The notes under the pieces were generated by a model. That model did no database searches. It was not told the origin of the DNA and worked only from the letters and a program-made list of their open reading frames with translations. Of a DNA stretch of 64,000 bases, positions 45,784-55,775 are shown in pieces (within the stretch, counting starts at the first letter, position 1; every line of letters begins with the position of its first letter). The stretch comes from Leptoclinus maculatus. Taxonomy: Eukaryota; Chordata; Actinopteri; Perciformes; Stichaeidae. Position numbers and translations under genes: made by a program. The stretch lies in NCBI GenBank assembly GCA_032191485.1, contig JAVDOI010000172.1, positions 183,501 through 247,500 on the forward strand, given 5' to 3'.

Positions 45784-46035
45784 ATGTTAACACATGTGAG
45801 GCACATGCAAACCCACGGTTACACACCCAAAGCTTCTTTTAAGTGTGTTTATCCTGGATGTCAAAACTTTCCAGAAGTTCAGAACATTGTGTTTCTAAAG
45901 TTTTTATTTTGTTTGTTTACAGTCACTCGTCATCAGATTGAGGAAACCAGCCAGACGCTGCAGTCAAGTCCTCTTTCAAGGTGTTCTCTCTCCTTATTGT
46001 TTTCATTCATGTGTGAGTTCATGCAGTTCAAATGA
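45784..46035 (+). pseudogene. Decayed zinc-finger-like coding fragment
   Basis: The frame starts MLTHVRHMQTHG followed by FKCVYPGCQNF. This is the HxxxxH half of one C2H2-like finger, a linker and the Cys pair (C-x4-C) of the next. The second histidine pair is missing. An acceptor-like ttgtttacag precedes tcactcgtcatc at about 45923 and a donor-like aaggtgttc follows at about 45978, suggesting a former exon-intron structure of a transposon-encoded protein. The match is short and tentative. Confidence 0.35.
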
Positions 46036-46588
46036 ACTATAAATGTGTATAAGACTTGTTAACAAGCTAGACTGAGCTGCAGTTCTATTACACTGTTGAT
46101 GCTATTTTAATTCAATGTTACACTGTTGATGCTAATGAGTTCAGTTAAGCTGTTCATTAACGATTTTATGATTTTATTAGTTTTCTTCTAAACATGCAGT
46201 ACATTGTGAGTTTTGTGATGTAATACAAATGTCCCGTTATTGTTTGAGAACATGTAATAAACTGCAACAATTATGTATTGAATGTCTATTGTGATTCTTT
46301 TATTCGTTGGGAATTGAATGCAAAGGGTTGTATTACCCTTTGTAAATAAACGGTAACATTCTGGCATATACCGTAAAATCATGGTAAAGCCCAGTTATCC
46401 TACCATCACATACCGTAATCCAGTATACGGTAAAATGCCGTAAAAGTAAATTACGGTAGAGCGCCATAAAAAAACAAAATTACTGGCGTCCCTGCTGCCA
46501 GTAAGTTACCGTTAATTTACGGTGAAATCATTTTGAGTGTAGGTTGTACAGTAGAAGGGGGACACTGGGTCTTTATTTGTTCAGGGAG

Positions 46589-47090
<502 letters not shown>

Positions 47091-47667
47091 GAGGCAGCGA
47101 TAGTGGGCTGTGGCCTCCTCTCTCCGCACACACAGCATTCCAAAGGGAGATGTTTTCAATTCATTCATTATAGAGGGGTCGTGCAGGGTCAAGTTCAATG
47201 CCAGGAAAAAAAACCCGGCTCCACTGAGGGGGAGCGCCACCCACTCACCCACACACTCCCGTGCAGCGAGCACAGCGCAAGTAGTATTACCGCCAGCAGA
47301 GCTTGGGACTTTGGGTAAATACACCAAAATTAGCCTCATTGTGTTGTTTGCATTTCAGCAGAGGAGAGGAAGAAAAAGGATAAGAAGGAGAGACGGTGGA
47401 AACAAAGGGATCAAAGCAAATGGATGGATTGCAGAGGTCGGGGTGGGGCATCGGTGGCGAGAGGAAACTAGCTGGGCAGTAAACATTGTTGGGGGGGTTG
47501 TAATGATATCATTAGTATGCATCACGGCCTCTCTGTCTCACACACACACTTGTCCCTCTCTTTTTCTGTCCCTTTCCATTTGTCATTCTATCTCTCCTTG
47601 TCTCTCTCCCCGTCCCTCCTTCCTCCCTCTGAGAGTTGTAGACTTTATGCAGAGAAAGAGACTCTGA

Positions 47668-47672
<5 letters not shown>
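47091..47672. other. Unique noncoding stretch
   Basis: No gene recognised; pyrimidine-rich from 47530 to 47640. Confidence 0.45.

Positions 47673-47736
<64 letters not shown>
47673..47736. repeat. (TG)31 microsatellite
   Basis: Uninterrupted tg units. Confidence 0.97.
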
Positions 47737-47739
<3 letters not shown>

Positions 47740-48539
47740 GGGCAGAGCAGTAAATGCATATATACAAAGGGCCTGTTGTGTGTGTGATGTCAGAGACGTG
47801 GTGAGATAGAGATCTGACCAACCTGGAGAGAGAGAGTGAGGCTGAGACAGTAAATATTAAAAAGAGATCAGCAAGTTCATCAGCAAAACTGTTGCCTACG
47901 TCTTCGTTAGTCAAGCTTACAGTTTGTTTTGCAATGGCTCAAAACTATTTCTGAAGATAGAACCCTCTTTGTCGGAACCCTACGCACAAATAACCAAACT
48001 TTGCAAAAGCAGACGTGTCATTTAACACGATGTAAACTCCTTCTGGAAGTGGTATTTCTGCATTACAACTTTACACACCAAATAAATAGCTCTTTCCCCG
48101 TGCCAACTGCACACTGATGTGTAAAAGTAAGCAAGTATAAAACACTTATTTAGAGTCTTTGGCATCAGCATTTGCAGCATGCTGTGAACACAAACTTGTT
48201 TATTCTCATATACTCATAACTGTATCAGGCACAATTACTAAGGCGAGACACGACGAGCAAAAACAGTTTTTTATTTTCCTTCCATTACACATCTTCTTTC
48301 AGACAAGTGGAAAGAAAACCTCCAAAATACACAAGTTTATTTATACCACTTTGTCTATTTGTAACTGTAGATTTATCCTCAATTCACCAACAGCTAGCAT
48401 TAGATAATACATTTGCATATTTAAACATAACATTTCAGAAAACTTGTCGTACTCTCAGTTAATTAGCTGAGGAAGTTTGATTTGTTACGTGTTGTGTTTT
48501 CTCCCCTTCTTTCTTTCTCTCTCCCTCAGTTTCCTATTT
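47737..48539. other. Unique noncoding stretch
   Basis: Nothing recognised. Confidence 0.5.
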
Positions 48540-48599
48540 AGGTGTCAATCAGTTGATTGGGTTCCACTTGTGGGGGCCGGTCGTGCTGCTCTGTGGATT

Positions 48600-48744
48600 G
48601 CACCAATTTCAGGCTGGCCAATCGGCAGAGGGAGAGCCACGGATAAAAGCAGGAAGCTTCGGGAGTTCAGGGTTCTCCACTTCATATTGTTTTCTGTGGA
48701 TGCTGAGAGTTGGACTTGTTAGTGTTTGTGGTGAGAGGTTGCGG
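48600..48744 (+). promoter_or_regulatory. Promoter-like segment upstream of the splice-donor array
   Basis: A CCAAT motif (ggccaatcgg, about 48617) is followed about 22 bases later by a TATA-like gataaaagc (about 48641). Transcription from here would run into the 27-bp array. It may be part of an unrecognised LTR. Inference only. Confidence 0.3.
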
Positions 48745-48960
48745 ACAGTAGGTGAGTCTGGGGTACCCTGTACAGTAGGTGAGTCTGGGGTACCCTGTAC
48801 ATTAGGTGAGTCTGGGGTACCCTGTACAGTAGGTGAGTCTGGGGTACCCTGTACAGTAGGTGAGTCTGGGGTACCCTGTACAGTAGGTGAGTCTGGGGTA
48901 CCCTGTACAGTAGGTGAGTCTGGGGTACCCTGTACAGTAGGTGAGTCTGGGGTACCCTGT
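48745..48960 (+). repeat. 27-bp minisatellite, eight units, each with a splice-donor consensus
   Basis: The unit is acagtaggtgagtctggggt followed by accctgt. Each unit contains aggtgagt, a strong 5' splice-site consensus, plus a ggtacc palindrome. One unit has acatta in place of acagta. The frame open through it encodes TVGESGVPC repeats and is not protein-like. Confidence 0.95.
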
Positions 48961-49094
48961 ACATTAGCACACACGTAGTAGAGTCTCTGTGTCTAGATAC
49001 ACTTGGCTTATTGATCGGTGCCCCGTCTGTATTTGGGTTTGGTCGAGTATATTTAGATAAGCTAGAGAAGCCATTTTGTTCGTTTGATTTGAGG
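48961..49094. other. Noncoding flank
   Basis: Nothing recognised. Confidence 0.4.
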
Positions 49095-49190
49095 TTAGAT
49101 AGATAGACTTTATTTCAGACTCAGGGTCCAGAGAGACGGATACATAAAAATTACAAACACAAACAATAAAAGTATGGGCCTAGCAATGCC

Positions 49191-49460
49191 TTACAAAGAG
49201 ACAGCTGTACCAATGTCACCACAGCTGGACTGGTAGCGTGTGCTACTAAACCTTATGTTGGTTAAAACAACTATGATCTCATTTTCAGAGTCATTAAGTC
49301 GACAAATGAATTTATTCATGAGATTTCTTAAAACAGTTTGGAAAGTATTGACTCGTGCAGCCACAAACATTTCACTACTCCATCTCGGCCTCTTTAGCAG
49401 TATTCTCATGGCGTCATTAGAAGCTACTTGAAGTCTCTGTTTTTTGTAGTTTGACCACAA
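49191..49460 (-). pseudogene. LINE D C-terminal region
   Basis: The frame reads MWSNYKKQRLQVASNDAMRI then LLKRPRWSSEMFVAARVNTF and LMNKFICRLNDSENEI. This matches the conserved C-terminal domain after the RT in a common fish LINE. It ends at a stop near the tail. Upstream toward the palm the frame is lost, with stops around 49470-49700. Confidence 0.7.
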
Positions 49461-49724
49461 GTGTGCAGTAGAGTGGAGTACAATATGCTCTGAACAGAGA
49501 CGTCTTCACTCATCTGTACACAGACCAAACTAACGTGAGAGACTGTTTGTTGTGCAGACATCCTACGACATTGCCTATAAATGTCTTCATCATCGGTCAT
49601 GTGTTCTGTTATAAAATGAAGATATTTTACTTCATCACAGACAATTTGAAGTCAGGAAGTTTAGACATTGTCCTCTTTGGTTCGACAGATCAAGATAGCA
49701 CTCTTACTGGCGTTGTATTTGATG

Positions 49725-50060
49725 TCATGTTCCACACCATAGACAGTACATATAGTGTATATGTGTGTATATATATATATGTATGTATATATATATATAT
49801 ATATACTCACACACTATAGTCATAATGAGGAGCTGTTGAAGACCAGCGCTAAATGGACTAAAAATCACCAGATCATCTGCATACATGATATGGTTAACCA
49901 GAGTATTACCCATCATGCACCAGTATTACAGGCTTTCAATTGCTTGGACAGATCATCAATATATAGATTAAACAGAACTTGTCGGACACCATTGCTAACC
50001 CCAAATGGGGCTGAGATACTTCTACCCCATTTTACTTGCATAGTCTGGTGCGCATACCAG
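49725..50060 (-). pseudogene. LINE D reverse transcriptase palm with YADD
   Basis: On the minus strand, VKWGRSISAPFGVSNGVRQ and VLFNLYIDDLSKQLKACNTG are followed, after a frame change near 49918, by MGNTLVNHIMYADDLVIFSP. The catalytic YADD is at 49872-49883. The GG-SP turn normally seen between VRQ and VLFNL is missing, a small deletion. A TA/TG microsatellite at 49755-49806 has invaded the sequence just downstream. Confidence 0.75.
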
Positions 50061-50084
50061 TATGCCAGAATTCTCCAGAATTCC

Positions 50085-50940
50085 AGAAAAGTTGCAGCTT
50101 GGTTCCAAAGGCCTTGATGTGTGCATATAGTTGGCTCACTACTGCGTCTTTTCCTTGAAGGCTGACGCTCAGCGCGTTCAGATGCTTTATGTCAACCAAA
50201 AAAGCCAAGTCTGCCACCCATTCAGCATCTGACAGTTCTTGCATCGGTTCTCCCTTTTCAGACAAAAATTGTCCAATTTCCCTTCTAAGAGAGAAAAATC
50301 GCTGCAGTGCGGATCCCCGACTGAGCCACCTCACATTGTTGTGATATATCACATCTCCATATTCAGCCTGGATGTCAAGCAGGAACTGCTGAAACTGGCG
50401 GTGGTACAGGGCTTTAGAGCGAATTAAATTAATTGCCTTTACCACCGGTTTCATAACATGATCAAATCGGAGATGTTTAGCGCAGAGAACCTGCTGATGA
50501 ATGATGCAATGCAGTTTGATAGCGTTGCCTCCTTCTTCGCTGACTTTGTTACAGATCAGTGTGGATAATCCACTTCTTTCACCAGTCATGGCAGGCACGC
50601 CATCGGTAATAATCCCACTAACTTTACTCCACGGTAGTTTCAGATCATCAACAGCTGAGCAACCAGTAAGGAATAAATCTGTTCCTCTTGTTTGGCCTTT
50701 AAGGCTTTTAAGGTCAAGCATCTCTTCTGTTACGTTCATGTCATCGTCAACGCCTCTCAAAATAACCAGTAACTGGGCTGTGTCTGATGCGTCTGTGCTT
50801 TCATCACAGGCTAACGAAAACAAATCTAAATTGGTTGCCTCCCAGTTGTCTCCTAATGTCTGATGATAGCTCTTCAACTCTCTGTGCCACAGTGTTACGA
50901 GCCAGGCAAACATTAGCAAACTGTCTTCTTCTCGGGGCAA
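50085..50940 (-). pseudogene. hAT 1 transposase catalytic core
   Basis: A frame of about 285 residues without stops. It includes SLACDESTD (first catalytic Asp, near 50805), SGIITDGVPAMTG (second Asp, near 50604), LHCIIHQQ (the C-x2-H motif, about 50500) and VRWLSRGSALQRFF (about 50340). These are standard for the hAT superfamily, Charlie-type. It ends after FGTKLQLF, where LINE D sequence takes over; the C-terminal dimerisation region with the last catalytic Glu is missing. A separate N-terminal finger lies at 51115-51333 out of frame. Confidence 0.85.
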
Positions 50941-51114
50941 ATGTTTTCTGCTATTTTCATAACTCAGTCTTTGATAAACTCACCTTCTGTAAAAGGTTTG
51001 TCATGTTTAGCAATTAACATGGCCACTTGGTAGCTTGCTTTGGTGATGTTTTCATGTGACTCGTGGGCCGTGAACAGGACCGCTGCTGTGTGGACACGTT
51101 ATCTTGGAGTTGCT

Positions 51115-51333
51115 TCACTTTTCTAGCACGGTCGCTCTCTGATAGCTTGTTGTAGCATTAGCATGTTTTGTCTCGTAGTGTCTCTTTACATTATATTCCT
51201 TAAACAAGGCAACAGTCTCATGACAGAGGCAGACACAGTTTCGGTTTTCAGTAAAAAAATATTGCGATCTCCACCTTTCCAGGAAGCGGCGGCCCTCATT
51301 ATCGACTTTACTTTTTTTACTTGCCGTAGCCAT
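51115..51333 (-). pseudogene. hAT 1 transposase N-terminus, BED-like zinc finger
   Basis: The frame begins MATASKKSKVDNEGRRFLER then SQYFFTENRNCVCLCHETVA and KRHYETKHAN. The C-x-C and H-x4-H spacing and the text are those of the degenerate BED-type finger at the start of GTF2IRD2/FAM200-like hAT transposases. It is followed by stops and frameshifts up to 50940. The finger would bind the element ends. Confidence 0.8.
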
Positions 51334-51526
51334 GACGGTTCAAGGGTCAGAGCCAACTTCAAACAGCCAGACAGTTACAGAGTGGTGCTGCCACCATGAG
51401 GTAGAAAGAGGAATTGCATGTTGCATTTGTATGATTTATTCATTCCGTTTTGACTTCTGGCGGCCATAAATAATGCATTTTAAGACAGAAGGCGCGGGCC
51501 GGACTTTGGACATGCCTGGTCTAAAC

Positions 51527-52170
51527 CACTTGCTTTGCCTTCGGACAGTTTATTTATAGCTTGGTACACCTCATATGATGTAATTGCCATTGACTCATTA
51601 CTCATTACACCTTATACAAATCACTTTTGATAGTTGAATAAGGTGCTATAATGCTGTCGCCATAGCTCAGCAATGTTGTCTGTTCCTGACATTCCATCAA
51701 CAGTACATGGTAAAGATGTTTTACAGTTAAGAGCTCTCACTTCTTTCCACAAATCAACAACGTTGTTGCTTAGCAGCTTCTTGGCCATGGAATCAGCCCT
51801 CATGGCTTGATCATTTTTGCAAATGAAGCGAATGGCATACTTATATCTAGCATTAGTGAGCTTATTGTACTCGAGCACTGGCCCTTGTCTGGGTCTACCA
51901 GCTACAGCCCATGATTTGAAAGCTTCACAGGCTTCAGCACGATACTCAGCTACATACTCCTTCCAACCAGGTCTGATGTTATGGGTCTTATTTTGATGCT
52001 TGTAGTAGGGCTTACTGTCTTTATACAGAGCACTTACTATATCATTGTACATGAAGCAGAGATCTCTCCTATGCACCACATCCTTACAGTTAACGTCAGT
52101 ACACATAGCTGCATCTCTAGGTAGATGAATATTACTGAAGGATTGGTCTGTAGAGCAGAATACACTAAGA
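51527..52170 (-). mobile_element. LINE D, 5' part
   Basis: Minus-strand sequence that leads into the hAT 1 insertion site. The coding text ends at KASGLD, the start of the RT fingers, at 51519-51530. The other edge at 52170 is where hAT 2 begins. Confidence 0.75.
51621..52106 (-). pseudogene. LINE D region between endonuclease and RT
   Basis: The 161-residue frame includes PGWKEYVAEYRAEACEAFKS, AGRPRQGPVLEYNKLTNARY, SMAKKLLSNNVVDLWKEVRA and NIAELWRQHYSTLFN. This matches the segment just ahead of the RT in the same fish LINE as the fragments at 49191 and 49725. It is uninterrupted up to about 51625; downstream, NESMAITSYEVYQAINKL continues in another frame to 51527. Confidence 0.75.
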
Positions 52171-52364
52171 CAGGGGTCTCAAACTCAATTTACCTGGGGG
52201 CCGCTGGAGGTAGAGTCTGGGTGAGGCTGGGCCGCATCAAATATTCCACAAAAAAAGGGTTTCAAGTATTCCAAAAAAAAGTACAACTGATCCAATCTTC
52301 TCAATCTTTAGTAGTAACAGTTCAGAACATGAACGGTTCTTCAGAACATAGGCTTCTCTCACCT

Positions 52365-52505
52365 ACTCCTTGCTGCCAGAGACCTGGCAGCGCTTCCTCT
52401 TACACAGCTGAGACACATTTGGCTTGAGGGAGGAAGCAATTGAGACCCTCAGTATGGCTTGAAGATGCTAATCAGTAAGTTTGGACCTGTACTTTGACTT
52501 ATTAA
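52365..52505 (-). pseudogene. hAT 2 transposase C-terminal end
   Basis: On the minus strand, NKSKYRSKLTD, a stop in place of Glu, then HLQAILRVSIASSLKPNV and a basic end KRKRCQVSGS. This is the end of the hAT dimerisation region. It joins the FSTMN text at 53740 once the intervening insertion is ignored. Confidence 0.75.
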
Positions 52506-53735
52506 CCTGTTACCACTCTGACGGCCCGCTCCCGCGGGTTAGGTCTGTGTCAAGATACAATCACAACAGCAGGTACACTCAACGTCTCTGTCAGACCACC
52601 AACCCCAAAACACGCACTTGAAATATCGACGCTACTCACCAATTATGCTTCATATAATTTCCCCATCCATAAAAGTCGGACAAAAACGGTCTTGTTAGAT
52701 TGCCAAAGGTCCACACGATCCAATCCAGTAAAAGATTTAGTCCAAAACACATTATTACGTCCATAATCACCCACGGACTGCTGTTGCATCATTTAAAATT
52801 AGCTGGCAGCTACGCTAACTAGGATCTATTTTCTAACATAACTTCAGTTTGCATGTAAATAGAGCCGCTGTCTGGATCTCAAAATGGCGGCTGCACTCTG
52901 TGCTTTCGAATGACACCTAATTTGACCCAATAGGAGCTTCATATCCTCTCCAGAGCCTACAATAGCCAATGAGAGTCCGTGTTGAACGATAGTGCCCGCC
53001 TCTCTTCTTTCGTCTCAATCTCGAGCCAATTTCAACCGATCGTTCTGATGACTCACGCTTCGTATAGCCAATGAAATTACAAAAATAACGATATGCAGAT
53101 TTAGTGGGTGAGTGTACAGACAGATTGTGGAAGTCACTTTTGGCACCGCGAGTCAGGCCCTTGTGTCCGTGTACTAAGTCAAGTCTGGTGTTAGAGGTTT
53201 ATGAGAATTTGTGAAAGTAAATAATTATGAAATAACTTATAGATAACTGTAGTTCGACATAAATAAGCTTTAGATTGAATTGTGAATATACTTATTTAAA
53301 CAGCCTAGATATGTAACCATGGTTACTGTGGCTTCCCAAATGTCAGTTCCCAGACATACTCTTAGTAAAACGTGTAAAATGTTCATTTTTTTGTGCTATT
53401 GTTATGAAAGTTGAACCTGGACTAGGTAAGGCTTCATGCTGTGGTCCCATTGTGTTTTCCAGCTAATAAGTCACAGCTATAGTCATCTATAGCATCTGTT
53501 TGCAAACAAATATTCAGGCGGAATTAAAAACCTTCTACTTCAGTGTGTTCAAACTTCTATTACTCAATGCCAGTAGCACTTACAGTGATTCTGACTGTTG
53601 GGGAAAACACTTCAAGTATTACCTTTCAAAAGAGACCAACACCATGCATGTACTCCAAATGGTTCAAGAACAGCTTTCAATTTACTTTGAGTATGCCTTG
53701 GATAGGCATTTTAAGCAAATGTTACAGGAGTGGTA
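52506..53735. mobile_element. piggyBac-like MITE inserted in hAT 2 coding sequence
   Basis: The insertion follows a ttaa (52502-52505) and begins cctgttaccactctgacggc. At the other side, gagtggta (53728-53735) is the inverse of taccactc from the left end; the last bases expected there are missing. The interior is non-coding, with CCAAT-type motifs near 52960 and 53070. The split transposase reads across it in order, which strongly supports an insertion. Confidence 0.65.
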
Positions 53736-53739
53736 GTTC

Positions 53740-54740
53740 ATGGTGGAGAAGAGCTTTTCACACATATGTGCTCCCAAAAAGGCACATGGTCCGCTTGAAC
53801 ATCCTGGAAAGCTCAGGGAAGGTGGGGGGCAATTCTCTCAAAGATTGTCCAAGCTTGTCTGCTTTTCCACTCACCTCCCTGAACTTGGCTTTGAGTTCAG
53901 AATTGCACTGCAGGTCAATGAGCTCCATTTGAAGCACAGGAGGGGCATCTTCATCGAAGGAGAAGGGGTCAGCAAAAATTTGAAAATTGGCTCTGTGTGT
54001 CTTGGAAGTCTGCAAACCTGTGATCAAATTCCTCCTGTAGCTTTACAATGGCATCAGCATACTTCTCCCCACTGAATGGTGTGCCCACATCCATGAGTGC
54101 CTTGCATGCTGGGAAATGGCAGAGGTTTGTCTGAGAGAGCTGGGCTTTCCATAACACAAGTTTTGTGGATAATGCTCTGACGCTGTCATAGGCAGCACTG
54201 ACCAGCTGCCCCTGGCCTTGTCATTTCTGTTCGGTACATTCAGCTCCTGTGTGATGTTAACAACAAAAGCTAAGTCCATGAGCCATTTGGGATCACTTAG
54301 CACAGGAACGGCCATCCCATCCTTCTCCATGAAGGCTTTCACTTCTGCTCTCAACTCAAAAAACCTCTTCAAGACGTTTCCCCTGCTGAGCCAACGTACC
54401 TCGGTGAAGTAGAGCACATCCTCATATGCTGACTCTATTTCCTCCAAAAAGGCGCGGAACTGGCGGTGCTTTAAGCCCCTGGATCTGATATGGTTGATGC
54501 ATTTCACAACGACAGACTTGGAATCACTGTGAGCAACTCCTCCATCACTTCAAAATTGTCGTCAACACGGCGGACATACATTGCGAGCTGCGCAGTGTCA
54601 GTGATGTCTGTGCTCTCATCAAGAGGGACTGAGTATGCACGGAAATGTTTGGCTTTCTCACGCAGTTGATCATATATGTTACCTGACAGGTCAGAAATGC
54701 GCTCTGCCACTGTGTTGGCTGAAAGGCTGATGTTGCCTAA
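53740..54740 (-). pseudogene. hAT 2 transposase, main part
   Basis: Order on the minus strand: ISLSANTVAERISDLS, then SVPLDESTDITDTAQL with the first catalytic Asp (about 54617). A deletion of roughly 100 residues follows (54507-54515) and removes the second Asp and the C-x2-H motif. Next come GLKHRQFRAFLEEIESAYED and VRWLSRGNVLKRFFELRAEV. A frameshift near 54220 leads to FQEEFDHRF-type text (54157-53969) and FADPFSFDEDAP, and it ends with STYVCEKLFSTMN near 53740. It is related to hAT 1 but clearly a different family. Confidence 0.8.
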
Positions 54741-54799
54741 GGTACCATTTGACCTCTTATTGTCTATACACTGGCTGTGTGTGATAAAACCAACATAAT

Positions 54800-55524
54800 C
54801 CGACATGGCACAAGTCTTGGAGGGACGGCAGATTGCAGCCAATCACCCTCTCGGCAGAGTGAATGATGCGCTGCAGCGTACCAGACCGTGATGGAGGAGC
54901 AGAGGATGGACTCAATGATGGCTGTGTAGAAGTGCACCATCATTGTCTTTTACAGGTTGAATTTCTTCAGCTGCCTCAGGAAGTACATCCTCTGCTGAGC
55001 CTTCTTTGTGATGGAGCTGATGTTCAGCTCCCACTTGAGGTCCTGGATTATGATGGAGCCCAGGAAGCAGAAGGACTCCACAGTGATAGGGGCTGGTGGG
55101 GCTGCGTCCTTCCGGAAATCCACAATCCACTGTCTTTAGAGCGTTGAGCTCTAAGTTGTTCAGACCGCACCAGGTCACCAGATGGTCAGTCTCCCACCTG
55201 TAGGCGGACTCATCCCCACCAGAGATGAGTCCAATGAGGGTGGTGTCATCCGCAAACTTCAGGAGCTTGACGGACTGGTGACTGGAGGTACAGCTGTTGG
55301 TGTTCAGGGAGAAGAGCAGAGGGGAAAGAACGCAGCCTTGGGGGAACCGGTGCTGATGGTCCGGGAGGCTGAGATGTGCTTTCCCAGCTTCACGTGCTGC
55401 TTCCTGTCAGACAGGAAGTCTGTGATCCACTTGCAGGTGCAGCTGGGAGAGCTTGTTATGCAGCAGAGACGGGATGATGGTGTTGAAGGCAGAGCTGAAG
55501 TCCACAAACAGGATCCTGGCGTAG
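54800..55524 (-). mobile_element. LINE copy C, related to LINE B
   Basis: Minus-strand fragment with the RT palm, thumb and the start of the C-terminal tail. Its 5' edge is at 55524, after ctacgccaggatcctg read inward: the same base at which LINE B starts at 10432. The two copies look about 95 percent identical by eye. The 3' side differs, since LINE C keeps the thumb but ends near 54800 against hAT 2. Confidence 0.8.
54805..55520 (-). pseudogene. Reverse transcriptase palm and thumb of LINE C, frameshifted
   Basis: It begins YARILFVDFSSAFNTIIPSL. A deletion of about 17 bases relative to LINE B lies near 55436. One G is missing in the G run near 55340 that encodes SPQG, giving a frameshift. 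FADDTT and WCGLNNLELNALKT are preserved in other frames. The C-terminal part includes FYTAIIESILCSSITVWYA, a small deletion, and IIHSAERVIGCNLPSLQDL. No intact product is possible. Confidence 0.8.
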
Positions 55525-55775
55525 GTATGCTTTAGGGCGGGGCTACCTTGTGATTGACAAGTCGCTGCCACTACCAGAGACGTATACGGCGTCTCTGTCA
55601 CTCCTCCACATTTAAAATTTGGTAACTTCTTTTCATGAGTTTTGTAAAAAGAACGACCGTCGTAATAAAAGATGGCGACGGTGAAATCGCCGAACTCGAG
55701 GCTTCAAAACGTCAGTTTACAAACCAATGGGTGACGTCAGCATGACTAGGTCCACTTCTTATACACAGTCTTTCA
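55525..55775 (-). mobile_element. Dispersed element V, copy 4, partial
   Basis: It starts at atgctttagggcggggctac, the same text as copy 1 at 14509, and runs to cacttcttatacacagtct near 55772. The half that would hold the CTCF-like core is absent, cut at the LINE C border. Confidence 0.7.

Larger units (their letters stand above)
44260..46541. mobile_element. Element rich in acggtaa motifs with imperfect inverted ends
   Basis: The left end reads tacactaacgaattactc followed by tttacggtgg. The right end read inward is tacactcaaaatgatttc followed by accgtaaattaacgg. Both sub-ends are crowded with ttacggta-type words. The flanks allow a ta duplication (g-ta-cact and agtg-ta-g). The interior carries a 31-bp minisatellite, a 14-bp palindrome at 45083-45096 and a decayed zinc-finger-like exon. 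The superfamily is not resolved. Confidence 0.55.
49095..50084 (-). mobile_element. LINE D, 3' half (RT palm to tail)
   Basis: Minus-strand non-LTR element. The 3' terminus is at about 49095 (agactttatttcagactcag on the plus strand). Upstream come the C-terminal region and the RT palm. The 5' half lies at 51527-52170, beyond a hAT insertion. The clade is not resolved, but the YADD palm separates it from LINEs A-C (FADD). Confidence 0.75.
50085..51518 (-). mobile_element. hAT element 1, inserted in LINE D, 3' end deleted
   Basis: The 5' terminus on the minus strand is caggcatgtccaaagtccgg at 51518, a Charlie-type hAT end. It lies directly next to LINE D codons at 51519. The 3' terminus is absent: transposase text stops at about 50085 and LINE D palm-upstream text resumes. 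A deletion has therefore removed the hAT 3' end together with LINE D sequence. Confidence 0.8.
52171..54800 (-). mobile_element. hAT element 2, lacking its 5' end
   Basis: The 3' terminus is at 52171 (caggggtctcaaactcaatt on the plus strand, then ggggccgc), a canonical hAT end. The transposase reads on the minus strand from about 54740 to 52365 and is interrupted by a separate insertion at 52506-53735. The N-terminal finger and 5' terminus are missing; LINE C begins near 54800. No target duplication can be tested. Confidence 0.8.

Noticed and set aside
48553..48978. 141-residue plus-strand frame
   Set aside because: Its C-terminal half is the 27-bp minisatellite and its N-terminal half has no recognisable domain.
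53500..53736. 78-residue plus-strand frame
   Set aside because: It lies within the piggyBac-like insertion and shows no similarity that I recognise.
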